Of a stretch of 64,000 nt of DNA, positions 1-8,960 are shown one piece after another. How positions within the stretch are numbered: position 1 is the stretch's first letter; every line of letters starts with the position of its first letter. The DNA is taken from contig JAGFNQ010008797.1 of assembly GCA_024364735.1 (NCBI GenBank), positions 355,581-419,580 on the forward strand, in the 5' to 3' direction. This stretch comes from Boesenbergia rotunda. Its lineage: Eukaryota; Streptophyta; Magnoliopsida; Zingiberales; Zingiberaceae. A program made the position numbers and the translations under genes. The notes under the pieces were generated by a model. The model did no database searches and was not told the origin of the DNA. It was given only the letters and a program-made list of their open reading frames with translations.

Positions 1-248
1 CCTCGAAGTCCTCGCCCATCAGCTCATTGTCCCTACTCTCCAAGATCCCTCGGGTGCACACAAGCCTCCAGCTTGTCTCTATGCCACCCTTCACCGTACT
101 GAGACCGTCCAGTCAAGTCCATATGTGTAACCTATACAACCTGCACACTCAACATACACATATGAGATAACAAGGGTAAACCTAACTTAAACCCTTTGCC
201 CAAATATCAAAATACTTTGGTCACTCCGGACCACAGATTGCCTCAACA
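1..248 (-). mobile_element. Partial reverse LTR of a family-A-like copia element (E)
   Basis: Read on the minus strand the sequence begins TGTTGAGGCAATCTG at 248 and follows the family-A LTR layout, including the GGTGAAGGGTGGCAT... repeat unit, then runs off the left edge. The next bases (249-253, GGATG) resume the plus-strand A1 LTR exactly, so E inserted into that LTR and GGATG is the expected 5-bp target duplication; its partner lies outside the window. Whether E is a solo LTR or a full element cannot be seen. Confidence 0.8.
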
Positions 249-254
249 GGATGT

Positions 255-560
255 CTTCAGGTGAAGGGTGGCATGGAGGCAAGCCGTGGGCTTGTGTGCG
301 CATCCGAGGGACCATGGACGAAGCAGGGACGGTGAGCCAAGGGAAGCGGACTTCGAGGCGTACGTGAAGGATGACATGGAGGCAAGCCGTGGGCTTGCGT
401 GCACATCTGAGGGACGAGGCTCAAAGTCAAAGAAGGCTTGAAGGCGATAGATCGAGGCTGCTGGAGTAGAGACTATGAGCTGAGGGACGCGGACTTCAAG
501 GCATGCGTGAAGGATGGCATGGAGGCAAGCCGAGGGCTTGCATGCACATCTGAGGGACGA
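255..560 (+). repeat. Three degenerate tandem units with hairpin core in LTR A
   Basis: Units begin near 260, 365 and 510, each with TGAAGGRTGRCATGGAGGC followed by GCAAGCC-3 nt-GGCTTGY, a 7-bp inverted repeat. The same three units recur in the 3' LTR (near 28619, 28722, 28863) and in A2 (near 46679, 46786, 46927). A related unit in E has both arms changed together (ACAAGC/GCTTGT). Confidence 0.8.
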
Positions 561-726
561 GAGCCGAAGATGAAGAGGGTGTGAAGACAACAGATCGAGA
601 CTGCTGTTTGAAGAGTCAACCAGGTCGTGAGGGTCCGAGTGTTGAGTGATTGTACTCGGGAACTAAGCCGGGAGGGTTCGAGTGTGGAGAGAAATATACT
701 CGGGAAGGGTAACCCTAGGCTTAGGG

Positions 727-876
727 TAGGACCAGTCGACTGCTCCTGGGGCAGTCGACTGGTGGCGCTAGGAACTTGAATGTTGGAGGTACAACGGTCG
801 AATTCAAGGGGATCAGTCGACTGGGGTTGGACCAGTCAACTGGTAGCGTGTTTTCAGCCTCGAGCTCTATTTAAGG
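727..876 (+). promoter_or_regulatory. Palindrome cluster and TATA element of LTR A
   Basis: Two CAGTCGACTG palindromes separated by CTCCTGGGG lie near 730-762, further copies near 812-842, and CTATTTAAGG at 866-875 is the likely TATA box. The equivalent TATA in the 3' LTR is near 29226. Position in U3 just upstream of the TATA is inferred from general LTR layout; activity is unknown. Confidence 0.65.
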
Positions 877-1257
877 GAGCTCGTTTAAGGCCATTTCTTC
901 TTGATGAAACCTGCTTGGATAGAGCTGGTTAGTAGTCTATCTTGCTCAGATCGTGTACAATGGTTGTGGCGAGGTTTCTCCACTCACAAGGAGCTACGAG
1001 AGCTAACCGGAGGTGCTCCGGGGAATCATCCACCGACGGATTAGGGATCACCCACCTTAAGGACAACCATGGAGTAAGAGTTTTATTTCCGAACTACGTA
1101 AATAGTGTTGGTGCAAGTTGCATCAATGATGTTCACCTTTAAGTGTTTTAATGTTTGACAATACACTTAAGTCAGTGATACATTGAACAGACAAAGGGGA
1201 GTAAGAGAGAAGTAACCTTAGCTGAAGAAAAGTCCTAGTTAATCTAGGCATCGAAAC

Positions 1258-1590
1258 CCTAAGTCCCAGCGAAGGGCTGCTGGGCACCTAGCGAAGGGCT
1301 GCTAGGTATCGAAACCTTAAGACCTAGCGAAGGGCTGCTAGGCACCTAGCGAAGGGCTGCTAGGTATCGTAACCCTAAGACCTAGCGAAGGGATGCTAGG
1401 CACCTAGTAAAGGACTACTAGGCATAGAAGACCTAGCGAAGGGCTGCTGGGCACCTAGCAACGGGCCGCTAGGCATAAAAGACTTAGCGAAGGATTGCTA
1501 GGCACCAGGCGAAGGACCGCTTGGTAACAAAGACCTAGCGAAGGGCTGCTAGGCACCTGGCGAAGGACTGCTAGGGAATGAAGACTTGGT
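1258..1590 (+). repeat. Hairpin minisatellite in LTR B
   Basis: About a dozen units of CCTAGC-GAAGGGCT-GCTAGG, in which a 6-bp stem encloses an 8-nt loop, joined by short spacers such as CAC, ATCGAAACCTTAAGA and ATAGAAGA. Stem variants change in pairs: CCCAGC/GCTGGG near 1265, CCTAGT/ACTAGG near 1405, and the wobble pair CCAGGC/GCTTGG near 1515. The 3' LTR copy spans about 15622-15900 and has fewer units. Confidence 0.85.
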
Positions 1591-1925
1591 CCGAGGGACT
1601 AAGCAACTTAGCTGAGCGATGACTAAGGACAGGAGTAGAGACGGGTCAGGGTTTGGGCGTCTCGAGGTCCGGAGGTATCGGAAGCTAAGTAAAAGTCCAT
1701 CCGAAGGACTGGGTGGCAACCGTCTCCTGAAAGGAGTAGGTGAAGGGCGAGTTCTCGGGGATAGGAACTCGTGCCGGTTCGACCTAGGGTTTCGTGCAAA
1801 TTCGAAGTCCGAACCAAGTCCTTAAGGCTAACATTATATGTATCAATGCTTTATGTTTGTGTATCTTGCAGGTATCAAGAACCGGAGGCAAAGCTGGGTA
1901 AAAATCAAGGTTGGCAGGCCTTAAG

Positions 1926-2280
1926 GGGGGCGCCCCCAGCAAGGGGGGCGCCCCCATGCAACCAGGGCACCCCCAGCAAGGGGGGCGCCCCCAGCCAATA
2001 CTAAATAAGGTGTTTTCGTGCTGCAGTCAAAATAAGTGTCAACCGGGGCGCCCGGAGCATCCGGGGCGCCCGGATTAACACTGTTTCGTTGCTGCGAGTC
2101 TAAAACAGTGGATAAGCGCTGACTGGGTTCAAGATGGGCGCCCGAAAGATCCGGGGCACCCTGGTCAAAGCTGTTATCAGCTGCGGCGAGGTAGACGCAG
2201 GGATAAAGTTTGACCAAGTCTTCCGGGGTGCCCCCAGCGTCCAGGGCGCCCCCAGGAGGCCTATATAAGGGGCTTCGACC
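1926..2280 (+). promoter_or_regulatory. GGGGCGCCC array and TATA box of LTR B
   Basis: Repeated GGGGCGCCC(C/G) palindromes occur from about 1926 to 2260 and end just upstream of CTATATAAGG at 2271-2280, a strong TATA box. The 3' LTR copy has the same order with TATATAAGGG at 16551-16560. The array is the probable U3 control region; bound factors are unknown. Confidence 0.7.
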
Positions 2281-2756
2281 CCTCTGCTTCAGACACGACT
2301 TCCAAGAACCATTCCAAGCATTCTGACCGACGGCAAAGAGCTAGAAACGAGGCTCTACGACTGGGAGGCTCCAGGAGGAAGTGCGCGGCACTTCGGAGGT
2401 CCAGATCGGTCGAGTTTCAGATTTTTGTTCGGTTTGATTTTATTTTTCCGTACTTAAATTTCAATACTTTTGATTGTAATCTTACACTGTAAGTCGGGTT
2501 TCTCCGCCTCCGGAAAGTCCGGGAAGGAGACTAATAGTGGACGGGCGTACCCGTGCATAGGCCTTGGATGTACTGACCCTGGGGGGTCGGGAACCAAGTA
2601 AAAATCCGTCGTGTCACTGTCTTTGATTTTCTTCGTTCTATTTATTATCCGCTGCGCTAACACTCTAAGTCTAGATCGAAAGTATACGAAGAATTCCGAA
2701 AGGTTTTGAACGGTCGATATTCACCCCCCCTCTATCGACGGCACCGGTCCTACAAG

Positions 2757-2768
2757 TGGTATCAGAGC
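2757..2768 (+). other. Primer binding site of B (initiator Met tRNA)
   Basis: TGGTATCAGAGC, complementary to the 3' end of plant initiator methionine tRNA, two bases after the 5' LTR end. It confirms the LTR boundary and orientation. Confidence 0.93.
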
Positions 2769-2860
2769 GAGCCGCTCTTCACCGGACTAACCGCCGACGG
2801 AGCAACGACGCCAGGAGTTGAGGGGGAGCTCAGGGGTGAATCAGGTATTTTTAATTTTAA

Positions 2861-3443
2861 AATGTCCATTTTCAAATTCCATATTATCTGTTTCACGTGC
2901 AGGGAGAGAGGACACTATAAAAATCAGTGCCCTACTCGTAAGAATCATTTGTCACCGGCGGCAAAGGAGGTACCAGCGCCAGGAAACCGGAGGGACAAAA
3001 GTCACGTACAGTGTTTCAAATGCGAGAAGTACGGACACTACAAAAGCAAGTGTCCGGCGAAGGTACGTAAGATTTACGTTCCAAAAGTTTTACAATTTCC
3101 TGCACTGTCCTTAGATAATTCAGTCAATTTTTCTGTTAAATTAAATTTACTGCATAGTAGATTAAATATTTTGCATGAAAAATTAGAAAATACGGATATG
3201 ATTAAAATATCCAAAATTAACTATTTAATTATTGATACCAATTCAATAATTGCTAAGATTAATTCTGATATTAAATCCAAAATAAATTCTGATAATTCTA
3301 CAGATAATGATACAAATAATTCTGGATCTAAATCTGAAACTAAATCCGAATTCAAATTTAAAAATCCTAAGGATAAATCCAAATTCGAATTTGAAAATCC
3401 TAAGGATAAAGTTGAATTCAAAAATCTTAAGGATAATTCTAAG
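2861..3443 (+). CDS. Gag-like double zinc-knuckle protein of element B, N-terminal part
   Basis: From the ATG at 2861 the frame encodes two CCHC knuckles close to the N-terminus (CFTCRERGHYKNQC and CFKCEKYGHYKSKC, each C-X2-C-X4-H-X4-C). A hydrophilic segment follows and then repeats of the type FEFENPKDKSK. CCHC knuckles bind nucleic acid in retroelement Gag proteins. The usual upstream copia gag core is missing, so this looks like a gag remnant or a specialised short Gag. The frame is interrupted at 3443 by element C and continues at 11799. An ATG further upstream (2706) is open but its codons run through the LTR end and primer site, so it is an unlikely start. Confidence 0.7.
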
Positions 3444-6264
3444 TGTAAAATCCGACACGTTTATTCCACTCTGGAAAAAAATTTCGAAAAAAAAATCCTA
3501 GAATGTTTTGGGCTCTTGGACGAAATTTAAGGAGTTAAATGGATTAGAACTAATAGTTACAAGGGCTAATGTGCAAGGAAATTTTGAACGGATGAAATTG
3601 CAAATAGTCGAAACCTATTGGACTAAACTGCAAAAAAGACCGGTATAAGAGCCGATTAGGGCTCAGTTCGCCGCAGACTCTTCATCCCGTGCCCGTCTCC
3701 CTGCCCTAGCCGCAGTCGTCGAAGCCGCAGCCAGCGCCGACACCATCCCCTTCCTCTTCGCTCAGAGTTGACGAACCCAAGCCGCAGGCGACATCCTCCA
3801 TGCTTTCTCCTTCCTTTCTCATGTCGCCGTAAACCAAGCTCAAGCTCGATCGCCTCAGCTTTCCTCTTCGTTTTCCTTGATCGATCGGCGTTGTTTTCCC
3901 ACCCCCAGGGACTTCGATGGATGGGGTTTTTGCGAAAGGGGGCGAAGCTGAGATCTGAGGACGCAGCAGGGCACCGTCAACGGCTTCGGTAAAGGGATTG
4001 CTCCAGTTCTTTTCTGTTGAGATTGGGCGCGCGACTCCTTGGAAGGGATCCAGGGTTCTTTGGAGAAGGACTGCGTGCGTGTGTATCAACACAGAGGTCA
4101 CCTTGAGCTCACTGCTTGATGGAGGTGTTTTCTGCTTGCTGAAGGGTGCGGAAGTTGGAGCTAGAATCTGAGGTAAGGATAGCTTATGTATGTGGGTTTT
4201 GAATTGGAGTTGATTCAATCCTTGAATGAACTGTGTAATTGGCTATGTTTGGGTTGCAGCCCCTGGAATTGGAATTTTGCAGATTGGGTTTCTGCCGCGG
4301 TGTGTTGCGTGGCTCAGGTAAGAGTTCGATTGAGTTTTGGCTCAATCCTATATTGAATTGGAAGATATATGTAGTTCTATTTGTGCTATGGTTTTGGGTT
4401 GTAGAGTAAGGAGTAGTTTTTTGCTCTGGTTTGGATTATACGCACCGTATGTACAAGGGTTGATCAGTGGTAGGTCTTGGGGTTGATCCTAGATTGAACC
4501 ATGTGTTGAAATTGGGTTGTAGTATGAAACTAAACCCTAATAATGTAAGTGTGGTGAATTCGAGTTTAGGATTAACCCTAAAGTAGAACCTGAACCTAAT
4601 CTTAATTACACGGGGGTAATTAGGAACCTTCTATTTAATTAAAGGAAATTAGTAGAAAGAAATGGATTGGGTTAACCCTTAAACAAATTAGGGATTAATT
4701 AGCTAACTATCTTTATTTGTAATAGCTAATTAAATCTATTCCTGATACAGTGACTTGATTTACTCTACGGTTGCGGATTATATTGGACGGGTGTTTCTTC
4801 CGGTTTGATACGGACTTCTCTTTCTTTGGAGGCGGGTACCCTTTGACTTATCTCTTTTGATATTGTCATGTGATTATGCATAGACTGTTATAGATAGCAG
4901 TAAGATATACGCTATCCCTGTTTATTATGTCTGTTCTGGATACTTGTGTTCATCTCTGATTATTGTGTCCTGTTTAGATACATGTAGTTTATCCCTGAGT
5001 TATGATGCTGTTGTTCCATACAGTCTCGGTATTGTCATATCTATATATATGCTTAGAGATAGTGGTGTATCTCCTGCCTTTGACCTTGAGGGATTAGTAG
5101 TTTTCCGGTCAGTATACCTTGTAAGTTACCTGTATTTCCTGTTATAGGATTTCAGACTGAGACTTAGTATACTGAGGACTTGGGAGGGAGGTATGTGTAT
5201 CTATCATACACCATCTCTGCATTATTGCATGCTGACCCACGCGGACGTTGTGGACGATGTCCTGACTGGGTACAGGTTGTCACAGCTCTACCCACGCGGA
5301 CGTTATGGACAATCCTGACTGGGACTAGGGGTGACACATGTCATTGCATCAGGGTGCTTTATATGTTTGGGGCATGCACCATCCTTGCATTGTTGCATGC
5401 TGACCCACGCGGACGATGTGGATGATGTCCTGACTGGGTACAGTTGTCACAGCTCTACCCACGCGGACGTTGTGGACGATATCCTGACTGGGACTAGGGG
5501 GTGACACATGTCATTGCACCATGTGCATATTTGCATTGTGCATTGTTTGCTGCACTTATTTGCTGCACTTGTTTGACATCGCATATACTGGAGACTTGTT
5601 ATCTGAGACTATATGCCTATTGTCTTCTTTGGTATTTATTACCCTCTTTCCAGGTTAGATGGATTCAGGTATGTATCTACCCAGTGTTTTCAGTTCCAGT
5701 CATTCCCTTTGTTGATATGAACTGTATTAGCAGAACTCTTGTTGTTAGTATAACTTTCTATGCATATCTGTTGGGTATTCGCTGAGTTATGGACTCACCC
5801 CGTTGCCATATATGTTTATTTTCAGGTTGATGTCTGCGAGGAGATCCCGAGCCGCCAGTCCCCAGCTCCAGCGGGCTCTTTTGATTTTGGCATTACGTTG
5901 CTTCGGTTATGGACCCTGTAGTATTTATTATGCTTCCGCTATTTTGATTTGAACATGTATGCACGTTTGATTTGATGGTATTGTACTTTTGAGTCCTATG
6001 TTGGACTTCGATTGGTTTTGGTTTTGTTCCTGCCCCCTGGCAGCTCAGGTGAGTTCGGATTTGGTTTTTCGATAGTTATAATCATATAACTGTTGTTTCT
6101 GCTTATATCTGAGGCCTGTGGCCCTTTAAACTGCGTGGTTGTGCAAATATATATTGCGTGGATTGTTATATAGATTGTATGTATGTGTAAATTATCCGCC
6201 GGACAGGGGAGGTGCTGTCCGATTTTATATTGGATCAGCGGCTCCTGGGTCTCGGGGCGTGACA
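3444..6264 (+). repeat. 5' LTR of element C
   Basis: Runs from TGTAAAATCC to GGGGCGTGACA; the ending is typical of plant gypsy LTRs. A TATAAG element lies at about 3643-3650. No credible gene is seen in it; open frames such as 4218-3706 (minus) recur in the other LTR copy and have no recognisable domain. Confidence 0.93.
5202..5520 (+). repeat. Two-unit tandem repeat in LTR C
   Basis: A ~175-bp unit containing TGCATGCTGACCCACGCGG, then CCTGACTGGGTACAG and GGGGTGACACATGTC, occurs twice (about 5221-5345 and 5397-5517). Each unit contains CCCACGCGGACG twice. The 3' LTR has the same pair at about 10735-11040. Confidence 0.85.
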
Positions 6265-6272
6265 ATTTATTT

Positions 6273-6284
6273 TGGTATCAGAGC
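6273..6284 (+). other. Primer binding site of element C
   Basis: TGGTATCAGAGC, matching initiator Met tRNA, eight bases after the 5' LTR end. Confidence 0.9.
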
Positions 6285-6604
6285 GTAGGTTTCGATGCCT
6301 ACGTGTTTTACGGGATTTTCGGGGTTTATCTGATACCGATTTATTTTTGGTATCAAGCCCAGGATGCGGGATACCATCGATTCGTGGATTTCTCGGAATT
6401 TAAATCTGACACTGAACTGGTAGGTGTCGGAGCTCGGGTTTGATGTTATTCATCCGAGTACATTACGGATTTTTAAAGCCGTGGTTGCGATACGACGGCA
6501 ATTTGGGGACTTGGCAGCGACAGGACTTCTCCAGGCAGCAAATAGGTAAATTAAGGTTAGCCTCTTGATTTTGGGTTTTAATACTCGTTAATAATTTAAC
6601 AGGT

Positions 6605-8656
6605 ATGACGCGAGATGCTCATATTCCTGTACTGAGACGTGGTCGGGGACGGCCACGTAAGGAGACTTTAGAGCCTTCGGCTGTAGAGCCAGCAGAGAGA
6701 GAGTCTGATAGCCGAGGTCAGACGTTGCAGGACATCCAGAGAGGTCAGGGTTCCCCGACTCAGAGGGTCCCTACTCCTTTTTCATCAGCAGTACCTACTG
6801 CCCCTCCTGCTGGGTCTACTCCGGTAGTATTTACTGTGTCAGCAGCCATACCACTGCCGACCTATTCAGTACCTGTAGGTTCTGCACCGATGTTCCCGGC
6901 AGTTCCATCAGGGGCACCCATTCCGAGGCAGCCTGCAGTTACCGCGGTGGTACCTGCCCCGGTTATTCCCCCTACACCATCGGAGACGCCTATACTTGCT
7001 CCGATGTACTCTACAGTTCCCCCAGCAGCACCAGGTCTATACTATCAGACTGTGCCATCAGCCGTACCAGCACCGTCGTATGCTACTGCACCCCCGGCTA
7101 TGACTACTGCAGCGTACCCCACTATTCCGACTACGGTGCAGGCCCCGGTGCTCCCTTCAGTTCCACCGGCATTTGTTGCCCCGGGATTTACTACTGTACC
7201 TATGGTACCACCTATGGTGTCCACCCCGGCTATGCCTGCTGCTCCTTCTATGATTCCTGCACCGAGATGTTCCACTGTGCCCCCTACGATACTTGCTTTT
7301 ACAGGCGGTGTTAGAGATCGAGCCCGGATTCCGATATTAGCGGCGTCCGTAAAGGGGCGATTCACTTTATTCCAGGGAGGACCAGACCCAGCTGCGGCCC
7401 GAGAGTGGATCAGGACACTTGAGAGTACCTTCCGTTATCTGACGTGTTCAGAATGGGAGAAGGCTGAGCTGGCCATTTATCACCTGCGAGATCAGGCATA
7501 TGCCTGGTGGACTACGCAGCAGACCGTTATTGGCGAGGAGCATGTCACCTGGGACACATTCCGGGAGGCATTTGAGGCGAGGTACCTTCCCGTATCGTTC
7601 CGCATGGCTAGACGACAGGATTTCATATTTCTCAAGCAGGGAGACTTATCAGTATTGGAGTACGAGGCGGAGTTTACCCGCCTATCAGAGTATTGCCCTC
7701 ACTTGGTGGCAAACGACATGGAGAGGATGACTCAGTTCCATATGGGTCTAGCGCCATATATTCAGACTCGGATGTCAGGATTTGTCCCGACCTCCTATCG
7801 AGAGGCCTTAGAGCGAGCGCTCATGATTGAGATGACTCAGCACAGGTTGTTTGGGGGTACGAAGAAAGGGAAGCAGACTGTATCGGACTTAGCTCAGACT
7901 CAGCAGCCGCAGACTACTGGACAGAAGCGCGGCAGCCAGGGTCAGTTCGCTCAGGGCACCTCTGAGGCAGCATCCAGGCCCCAGAAGTCAGGTCGTTCTT
8001 CGGCGGGATCCTTTCGATCTCCTCAGCAGAATCAGGAGAGAGCTACTGATGGATCATATTGTGTACAGTGTGGTTCTCGGGAGCATATTAGGGCGGATTG
8101 CCCACTTGAGCATTCTGTTTGCTACTATTGTAAGCTACCAGGGCATATTAAGCGGGATTGTGCGATGAAAGCACAGCATGAGGGTACTAGAGCTACTGGA
8201 CAGAGCGGGTATATGAGTCAGTCAGGATCTCATAGGGGAGGGTATAGGACACAGTCTTCTTTTCGTCAGCCGCAGTCTGCCCCTCCAGCACCTGCCTATT
8301 GTATGCCAGGATACGAGGCTTGCTACACCTCAGCTGTGTCGCCGAGTTCAGCATTAGGATCTCAGCAGCAGTGTATTCCTCCGTATCAGGATTATCCACC
8401 GTATCAGCCGCAGTCTCAGCCATACTATCAGCCACTGCCACAGCCGCAGCAGTACCTGGCGGTACCACAGCCACAGTATCAGCCACCGCCACAGCCGCAG
8501 CAGTACCTGGCGGTGCCACAGCCACAGCAGTACCAGGCAGTACCACCCCCACCGCCAGAGACGGGACGAGCGTATGCGACCACCAGAGAGGAGGCACCGC
8601 AGACCCAGGGAGTGACTTTTCGCGGTATGACGTTCGTTTATTTACTTGTCAATTAA
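6605..8656 (+). CDS. Intact Gag polyprotein of gag-only element C
   Basis: 683 codons without interruption. Residues ~1-245 are Pro/Ala/Thr-rich with loose repeats of the form AP...VPPA. Residues ~250-415 form a Ty3/gypsy retrotransposon Gag domain (FQGGPDPAAAREWIRTLEST, ...AYAWW..., YEAEFTRLSEYCPHL). Two CCHC knuckles follow at ~485-499 (CVQCGSREHIRADC) and ~505-519 (CYYCKLPGHIKRDC), then a Gln/Pro/Tyr-rich tail with near-tandem QPQQYLAVPQPQ units. Near the C-terminus the motif GRAYATTREEA resembles the spacer just before the protease of gypsy polyproteins, and the frame then stops within about 25 residues. The role expected from the family is forming the particle that packages element RNA. 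A single long open gag in a young element suggests recent selection or simply recent insertion. The start is the first ATG after the leader and splits no domain. Confidence 0.93.
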   Translation: MTRDAHIPVLRRGRGRPRKETLEPSAVEPAERESDSRGQTLQDIQRGQGSPTQRVPTPFSSAVPTAPPAGSTPVVFTVSAAIPLPTYSVPVGSAPMFPAVPSGAPIPRQPAVTAVVPAPVIPPTPSETPILAPMYSTVPPAAPGLYYQTVPSAVPAPSYATAPPAMTTAAYPTIPTTVQAPVLPSVPPAFVAPGFTTVPMVPPMVSTPAMPAAPSMIPAPRCSTVPPTILAFTGGVRDRARIPILAASVKGRFTLFQGGPDPAAAREWIRTLESTFRYLTCSEWEKAELAIYHLRDQAYAWWTTQQTVIGEEHVTWDTFREAFEARYLPVSFRMARRQDFIFLKQGDLSVLEYEAEFTRLSEYCPHLVANDMERMTQFHMGLAPYIQTRMSGFVPTSYREALERALMIEMTQHRLFGGTKKGKQTVSDLAQTQQPQTTGQKRGSQGQFAQGTSEAASRPQKSGRSSAGSFRSPQQNQERATDGSYCVQCGSREHIRADCPLEHSVCYYCKLPGHIKRDCAMKAQHEGTRATGQSGYMSQSGSHRGGYRTQSSFRQPQSAPPAPAYCMPGYEACYTSAVSPSSALGSQQQCIPPYQDYPPYQPQSQPYYQPLPQPQQYLAVPQPQYQPPPQPQQYLAVPQPQQYQAVPPPPPETGRAYATTREEAPQTQGVTFRGMTFVYLLVN

Positions 8657-8960
8657 GATAGAGATAATCAGAATCAGTATCGTTTTATGCTTATTGCGGA
8701 TACTTATAGATGGAGTCTAGGATGACCCTACTGGTTGGAGAGATGTTGGTTATTAACCAATGGTCACGGGAGACCACTGGTTTCAGTAGGACGTTACCCA
8801 CCCGGAAACTTATGGTTAGTTTCCGTATAGTAGTTATGCGATATAGGGGTTAGCATGTATGGTTAGAGTTCGTTCAGTATATTACTAGCTATATGTTGTT
8901 AGTACCTATTGTGGGTGATAAACGAAATTTGGGGACCAAATTTTTATTAGTGGGGGAGGA
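8657..8960 (+). other. Short 3' interior and polypurine tract of element C
   Basis: About 300 bases of noncoding interior where pol would lie in a complete gypsy element. It ends in AGTGGGGGAGGA (8949-8960), the polypurine tract directly before the 3' LTR. No RT or integrase motif is visible in any frame. Confidence 0.85.

Larger units (their letters stand above)
249..1105 (+). repeat. 5' LTR of A1, left part
   Basis: Aligns along its length with the 3' LTR at 28613-29464. The first ~145 bases of the LTR lie left of element E, outside the window. The right part resumes at 17044 after element B. It contains three hairpin-core repeat units, the CAGTCGACTG palindromes and a TATA-like element. 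AATAG at 1101-1105 is the left copy of the target duplication of B. Confidence 0.88.
1106..2754 (+). repeat. 5' LTR of element B
   Basis: Starts TGTTGG, ends CCTACA, and is followed two bases later by a perfect initiator-Met primer site. It differs from the 3' LTR by a few substitutions and by three indels, all of which are gain or loss of repeat units (one hairpin-minisatellite unit near 1345-1400 and two GGGGCGCCC units near 1960-2070). The end carries TATTCACCCCCCCTCTATC, shared in form with the other copia LTRs in the window. Confidence 0.92.

Noticed and set aside
1258..1590. CRISPR-like array (short repeats with spacers)
   Set aside because: Repeats are variable hairpin units inside a plant LTR, spacers are short and repeated, and no cas gene is present.
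2706..3530. Full 274-codon ORF as drawn from the first ATG
   Set aside because: The start lies in the LTR and the end lies in the LTR of inserted element C; the supported part is 2861-3443.
3706..4218. 170-codon minus-strand ORF in LTR C
   Set aside because: It lies in the LTR, its copy in the other LTR has a different 3' end due to one base, and it has no domain.
6605..8656. Host zinc-finger gene
   Set aside because: Lies between LTRs with primer and polypurine sites and has a Ty3/gypsy Gag domain with two retroviral-type knuckles.
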